Below are positions 4,422-7,604 of a stretch of DNA of 7,604 nt, in pieces. The notes under the pieces are model-generated. The model was not told the DNA's origin. It worked only from the letters and a program-made list of their open reading frames with translations, and did no database searches. This DNA is from Acidobacteriota bacterium. GTDB taxonomy: Bacteria > Acidobacteriota > Terriglobia > Terriglobales > Acidobacteriaceae. Positions within the stretch are counted from its first letter, which is position 1; each line of letters starts with the position of its first letter. The stretch lies in NCBI GenBank assembly GCA_021819255.1, contig JAKART010000100.1, positions 1-7,604 of the forward strand, written 5' to 3'. The position numbers and the translations under genes are program-made.

Positions 4422-6989
4422 CTACTGGTTTCGGCTGCGCTCGGCAGGCGACACTCCAGGGGCTGCTTTTTTGGATCCCCGGGCAGCGGTGGACAACGGC
4501 TGCGCTGATCTGCTGGAACCAGCCGCATGCGGCACGTAGCGGCTGGGGTACCGCTGCTCGCCCGGCTGCAAATGCACCAGTTGGGGCTGATAGCTTGGTC
4601 CGGAATCCCGGCTCGCAGGACGGCGTGCGCCGGGCCGCGCCCCTGCCGAGGGCGGCCAAGAGGGTGTGGCCGGCATCGCTGGGCTCTTCGAAATGCCGGC
4701 TACCGACTGCCGGGGAGCCTGGATCCGGGTCTGCGGAGCCTGGATCCGGGTCTGCGGAGCCTGAAGGGCTGGAAAAGGCTCCGGCGGAAGGCCGGCCAGG
4801 GCAACTTTCATAAACTGCATCCAGATCGGCAGAGCCGCGCGAGCGCCCGTCTCCTGCTTGCCCAGGGACTGGCGGTTATCAAACCCAACCCAGACGCCGC
4901 AGGTGATCGAGGGAGAGAAGCCCACAAACCACGCATCCGTGTAGTTATTGGTGGTGCCGGTCTTGCCGCCCAGCGGACGGTTGAGTTGCGCTGCGGCGGC
5001 TCCGGTTCCGTGCTGCACGACGGCCTGCAAGAGCACCAGCATCTGCCGAGCGATGCGGGTTGGAATCGCCTCACTCACCCGGGTTTGCGCTTGCCGAAGG
5101 GGCTCGCCATCGAATGGCAACACACGTCGAATGTAATGCGGCGCCACCAGAATCCCATCGTTGGGGAATACGCTGTACGCTCCCACCTGTTCCGCCAGAG
5201 TAAGATCGGCTGCTCCGATGGCCACCGGCAGAAACGGGGGAATCTCGCTACGGATGCCAAAGCGATGGGCTACCGCAATCACGCGCCGGATACCGACCTG
5301 ATCGGCCAGCCGCAGGGCGGGGATGTTGCGCGAGTCGGCGAAAGCCTCTACCAGCGAAATGGGGCCAAGGTAGTTGTGCTCGTAGTCATGCGGCGAGTAG
5401 GGCCCACCGGCGGTCATGAAGGTGGTCGGCTCGTCCAGCACCGTGTCATCGGGGTGCAGGCCGGCCTCCAGCGCCGCCGTGTAGACATAGGGCTTGAAGG
5501 AGGAGCCTACCTGGCGTTCAGCCTGGGTTGCGCGGTTGTACTGCGAGCTCTGGAAGTCGCGCCCGCCCACCATCGCCAGCACCTCGCCATTGGCGTTGTC
5601 CACGGCCATCAGCGCCGCCTGGGCTCCACTGTCCTGCTCCAGCGTCACATGCAAGGGTCTCTCCGGCCCGGCAGCCGAAGCGCCACTGACCACCTTGACG
5701 TAGACGATATCCCCTACCTGAACCAGGTCCGCGGCTTTGGCCACCCCCGTCCATGCCCAATCGGCAGGCGCCATGGTCGCCCGCAGCTTGCCCATCTTCA
5801 CGGTGATGCGTGAGGCGGAGACGCCAATCACCAGCGCATGGACATACCCATCCTCAACGATCGCCTGCGACCAGTCCGGGTGTTTGTAGCCGTCCAGCGT
5901 CGCGCCATGTTTCAGAACATTCTCCAGGTTGCCCTGCCAGCCGCGGCGACGCTCGTAAGCAGCCAGGCCATCCAGCACCGCCTGATTGGCCGCGCGCTGC
6001 AGATCAAGATCGAGCGTGGTGTCAACCCTCAGACCGGCTCTCTCGACCTGATCGGAGCCATACTCACTCTCCAGTTGCCGGCGCACCTCATCGACAAAGT
6101 AGGGTGCGGCGCCGTTGGGCGGCGGCTCCAGATGCAAGCCCAGCGGCGCCGCCTCGGCCTCCCCCTCCTGCCGGCGGGTGATCTTGCGATTGTTCAGCAT
6201 CTCCCGCAGCACCAGGTTCCGGCGCCGCAACGCTCGCTCCGGGTAGCGCAGGGGAGAGTAGTACTCCGGGCCTTTGGGCAGAGCGGCCAACAGCGCCGCC
6301 TCCGGCAGGGTCAGGTCGCGCGCGGGTTTGCTGAAGTAGTACTCCGAGCCGGCTTCAAAGCCGTAGACGCCGGCGCCAAGATAGATCTGATTGGCGTACA
6401 GAGTAAAGATCTGGGCTTTGGTAAAGCGGCGCTCGATCTCCAGCGCCAGAAGGATCTCCTGCAGTTTGCGGCTGTAGGTCTTCTCCGAGGAGAGAAACAG
6501 ATTGCGCGCCAGTTGCATGGTGAGAGTCGAGGCTCCCTGCACCTTGCCGTGTGAGTGCACATCCCTGTACGCCGCCTCCACCACTCGCACCAGGTTGATG
6601 CCGGTGTTGTGCTCGAAGTTCTTGTCCTCAATGGAAAGAATCGCGTTGCGCAGGACAGGAGGAAACTCCGCGTAGGGCTCGACGATGCGGCGCTGCTCCG
6701 CAAAAGAGCCGAAGATGCGGCCGTGGACATCGTATAGCTCCGTGGTCGCGCTGGGATGGTAACGCTCCAGCTCCGAGATCTCCGGCAGATTGATCGAGTA
6801 GACCAGAACCAGCCCGAGCATGATGCCAAAGGCCGCCGAGGCCGCCAGCAGCGCCAGCACCCCTGCCCGCCCCGCCAGGCGCCAGGAGGAGATCTCCAAG
6901 TCCTGGAACGGGAACCGGCTTACCGCGCGCCACAGCATCGACCGTTGCTGGGAGTTCTTTCTGTCTGGAGCGCTGCGTGGCGTAGGCAC
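4422..6989 (-). CDS. Class A penicillin-binding protein (PBP1A type, glycosyltransferase/transpeptidase)
   Basis: This 855-residue bifunctional peptidoglycan synthase is anchored in the inner membrane. In order it has a short basic cytoplasmic N-terminus, one membrane segment (about 42-65), a GT51 glycosyltransferase domain (about 85-260; catalytic Glu121 in SIEDKNF, then GASTLTMQLARNLF 152-165, RKLQEILLALEIE 174-186 and IYLGAGVYGFEAGSEYYF), a middle region that seems to include an OB-like insert (about 380-450), and a transpeptidase domain with the three penicillin-binding motifs: SSFK (496-499, Ser496 nucleophile), SRN (553-555) and KTGT (676-679). A Pro/Ser/Arg-rich tail of roughly 115 residues follows from about 739 and carries the repeated QAPQTRI. 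The start is GTG at 6989 with only a weak GGTTGGA upstream; Met18 (ATG at 6938) is the alternative and still precedes the membrane segment. No frame disruption is seen. It converges with ribF and lies 202 bp downstream of the S41 gene on the same strand. mrcA/ponA would be a fair name, but the ortholog was not verified. Confidence 0.95.
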   Translation of the reverse strand: MPTPRSAPDRKNSQQRSMLWRAVSRFPFQDLEISSWRLAGRAGVLALLAASAAFGIMLGLVLVYSINLPEISELERYHPSATTELYDVHGRIFGSFAEQRRIVEPYAEFPPVLRNAILSIEDKNFEHNTGINLVRVVEAAYRDVHSHGKVQGASTLTMQLARNLFLSSEKTYSRKLQEILLALEIERRFTKAQIFTLYANQIYLGAGVYGFEAGSEYYFSKPARDLTLPEAALLAALPKGPEYYSPLRYPERALRRRNLVLREMLNNRKITRRQEGEAEAAPLGLHLEPPPNGAAPYFVDEVRRQLESEYGSDQVERAGLRVDTTLDLDLQRAANQAVLDGLAAYERRRGWQGNLENVLKHGATLDGYKHPDWSQAIVEDGYVHALVIGVSASRITVKMGKLRATMAPADWAWTGVAKAADLVQVGDIVYVKVVSGASAAGPERPLHVTLEQDSGAQAALMAVDNANGEVLAMVGGRDFQSSQYNRATQAERQVGSSFKPYVYTAALEAGLHPDDTVLDEPTTFMTAGGPYSPHDYEHNYLGPISLVEAFADSRNIPALRLADQVGIRRVIAVAHRFGIRSEIPPFLPVAIGAADLTLAEQVGAYSVFPNDGILVAPHYIRRVLPFDGEPLRQAQTRVSEAIPTRIARQMLVLLQAVVQHGTGAAAAQLNRPLGGKTGTTNNYTDAWFVGFSPSITCGVWVGFDNRQSLGKQETGARAALPIWMQFMKVALAGLPPEPFPALQAPQTRIQAPQTRIQAPRQSVAGISKSPAMPATPSWPPSAGARPGARRPASRDSGPSYQPQLVHLQPGEQRYPSRYVPHAAGSSRSAQPLSTAARGSKKAAPGVSPAERSRNQ
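4714..4763 (-). repeat. 21-bp tandem repeat (about 2.4 copies) in the PBP C-terminal tail
   Basis: On the plus strand the unit is GGAGCCTGGATCCGGGTCTG plus C. It is found at 4714-4734 and identically at 4735-4755, followed by a partial copy GGAGCCTG (4756-4763). On the coding (minus) strand it encodes two copies of QTRIQAP-type heptapeptide at about residues 743-758, directly after the transpeptidase domain. Perfect identity between copies suggests a recent duplication or slippage. Confidence 0.85.
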
Positions 6990-7191
6990 GTCGAATCCAA
7001 CCGTAGAAGTTCAGGAGATCTGGTGAGACCTGTGACCAACGGCTCTTGAAGCAGAGCGAGGGCGCCTACCTTCGCCGGCCTGGAATCTCCCCAGGATCTC
7101 ATCGATCCGCTGGCTCCCGCCGCCCTCTTCGACGCAGCCCTTCTCGGAGCGCGCCCGGGAGCTTTCCACCGAGCCTGGGCCGGCAGCGGGA
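6990..7191 (-). other. 202-bp gap upstream of the PBP gene with two overlapping small stems
   Basis: No gene, tRNA or clear promoter was recognised here. On the plus strand CCTGG (7079-7083) can pair with CCAGG (7091-7095), and GGATC (7094-7098) can pair with GATCC (7104-7108). The two stems share 2 nt, so they exclude each other. They lie in the transcript between the S41 stop and the PBP start, or in the PBP promoter region. There is no T-run on the minus strand, so termination after the S41 gene is unproven, and I cannot say whether the two genes are co-transcribed. Confidence 0.3.
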
Positions 7192-7604
7192 TCAGGCCCC
7201 CTTGGCCTTCAGCATCTCCAACGCTTTGTTCAGTTGATCGTCAGGCGGCGGAGGGGTCTTCTCTGTCTTACCCGTGCTGCCGCCGGGCGCCGTATTGTTG
7301 GCCGGAGCAGCGCTGCCGGAGTCTTCCATATCCAGGCCCTCCAGCATGTCGCTGTGCGAAGAAACGACCGTACCCGGAGTGACGGCGGCGTCCTCAAACT
7401 GCTTCCCGGACGGCGATGCATACTTCGCGATGGAGAGAATCACGGCGCCTCCGTCCGGCAGAACAAAGGTCTTCTGCAGCGATCCCTCTCCGAAGGTCTT
7501 CTCACCCACCAATTGGGCCCGGCCATCATCCTGCAAAGCGCCGGCAATCAGCTCCGCCGGTCCAGCCGTGCCTTGGTTCACCAGCACGATGAAGGGAGAA
7601 CGCG
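7192..7604 (-). CDS. S41 family peptidase homologue, C-terminal part (cut by window edge), catalytic residues apparently replaced
   Basis: The frame enters from the right edge (…RSPFIVLVNQGTAGPAEL) and ends with TGA at 7192-7194. The visible piece has about 137 residues and covers the end of the S41 (CtpA/Tsp) protease core: VLVNQGTAGPAELIAGALQD, then RAQLVGEKTFGEGSLQ, then LPDGGAVILSIAKYASPSGK, and the 'VTPG' end of the domain. A Ser/Gly/Pro/Thr-rich linker and a short terminal helix (DDQLNKALEMLKAKGA) follow. Active members are periplasmic, often with a PDZ domain, and process proteins at their C-terminus using a Ser-Lys dyad. Lined up with E. coli Tsp (FSASASE, TFGKG), the Ser430 position reads Gly (codon 7561-7563) and the Lys455 position reads Glu (7486-7488), while the Asp in ALQD is kept. 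This suggests a non-catalytic relative or a family branch using other residues. The N-terminal half, including any signal peptide and PDZ domain, is not visible. Confidence 0.85.
   Translation of the reverse strand, partial: RSPFIVLVNQGTAGPAELIAGALQDDGRAQLVGEKTFGEGSLQKTFVLPDGGAVILSIAKYASPSGKQFEDAAVTPGTVVSSHSDMLEGLDMEDSGSAAPANNTAPGGSTGKTEKTPPPPDDQLNKALEMLKAKGA

Noticed and set aside
4229..4528. Small minus-strand gene overlapping the ends of ribF and the PBP gene
   Set aside because: It overlaps both neighbours, its translation is Arg/Ser/Pro-rich without motif, and no ribosome site was seen.
4527..5813. Long plus-strand open frame (428 codons) opposite the PBP gene
   Set aside because: It lies wholly antisense to a gene with intact GT51 and transpeptidase motifs. 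Its translation has no recognisable motif; long antisense frames are expected in GC-rich coding DNA.
5838..6554. Plus-strand open frame of 238 codons inside the PBP gene
   Set aside because: It is antisense to the glycosyltransferase and middle regions of the PBP, with no motif and no ribosome site support.
6990..7191. tRNA or small RNA gene in the gap before the PBP gene
   Set aside because: No cloverleaf, T-loop GTTCRA motif or strong terminator could be built on either strand; only two small mutually exclusive stems are present.

Overview
The window is GC-rich DNA that is almost fully coding, with short gaps and ordinary housekeeping genes. The gene content and protein style suggest a member of the Acidobacteriota, probably Terriglobia/Acidobacteriaceae. 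The pointers are a DUF1844 protein with the conserved N-terminal 'FVINDRRKF' motif, a RibF with a 'VPTINL' kinase motif and an S41 protein with a 'GTAGPAE' active-site region. This is an inference from remembered family patterns and was not checked by a search.

Layout from left to right: (1) about 1-272, minus strand, the N-terminus of an exported protein that runs off the left edge. (2) A divergent gap of about 260 bp carrying a strong GAAA-capped hairpin. (3) 531-4272, plus strand, four co-directional genes: a YgfZ/GcvT-like folate-binding protein, a DUF1844 protein starting 4 nt after it, a PhnP-like metallo-beta-lactamase-fold phosphodiesterase, and the bifunctional riboflavin kinase/FAD synthetase RibF. 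(4) A 149-bp convergent gap rich in GC hairpins. (5) 4422-6989, minus strand, a full-length class A penicillin-binding protein (PBP1A type). (6) A 202-bp gap. (7) 7192-7604, minus strand, the C-terminal part of an S41 (C-terminal processing) peptidase homologue that runs off the right edge.

The plus-strand cluster looks like one transcription unit. YgfZ uses folate to help maintain Fe-S enzymes, RibF makes FMN and FAD, and the metallo-hydrolase and DUF1844 protein sit between them, so a cofactor-maintenance theme is plausible but unproven. The two minus-strand genes on the right are envelope-related: a peptidoglycan synthase and a periplasmic-type protease relative.

I did not find a convincing new multi-gene system. 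The points most worth a second look are the S41 homologue, which seems to lack both the catalytic Ser and Lys; the 15-bp/45-bp tandem repeat coding a Gln/Glu-rich linker in the DUF1844 protein; the repeat-bearing basic C-terminal tail of the PBP; and the conserved-looking ygfZ-DUF1844-phosphodiesterase-ribF neighbourhood.
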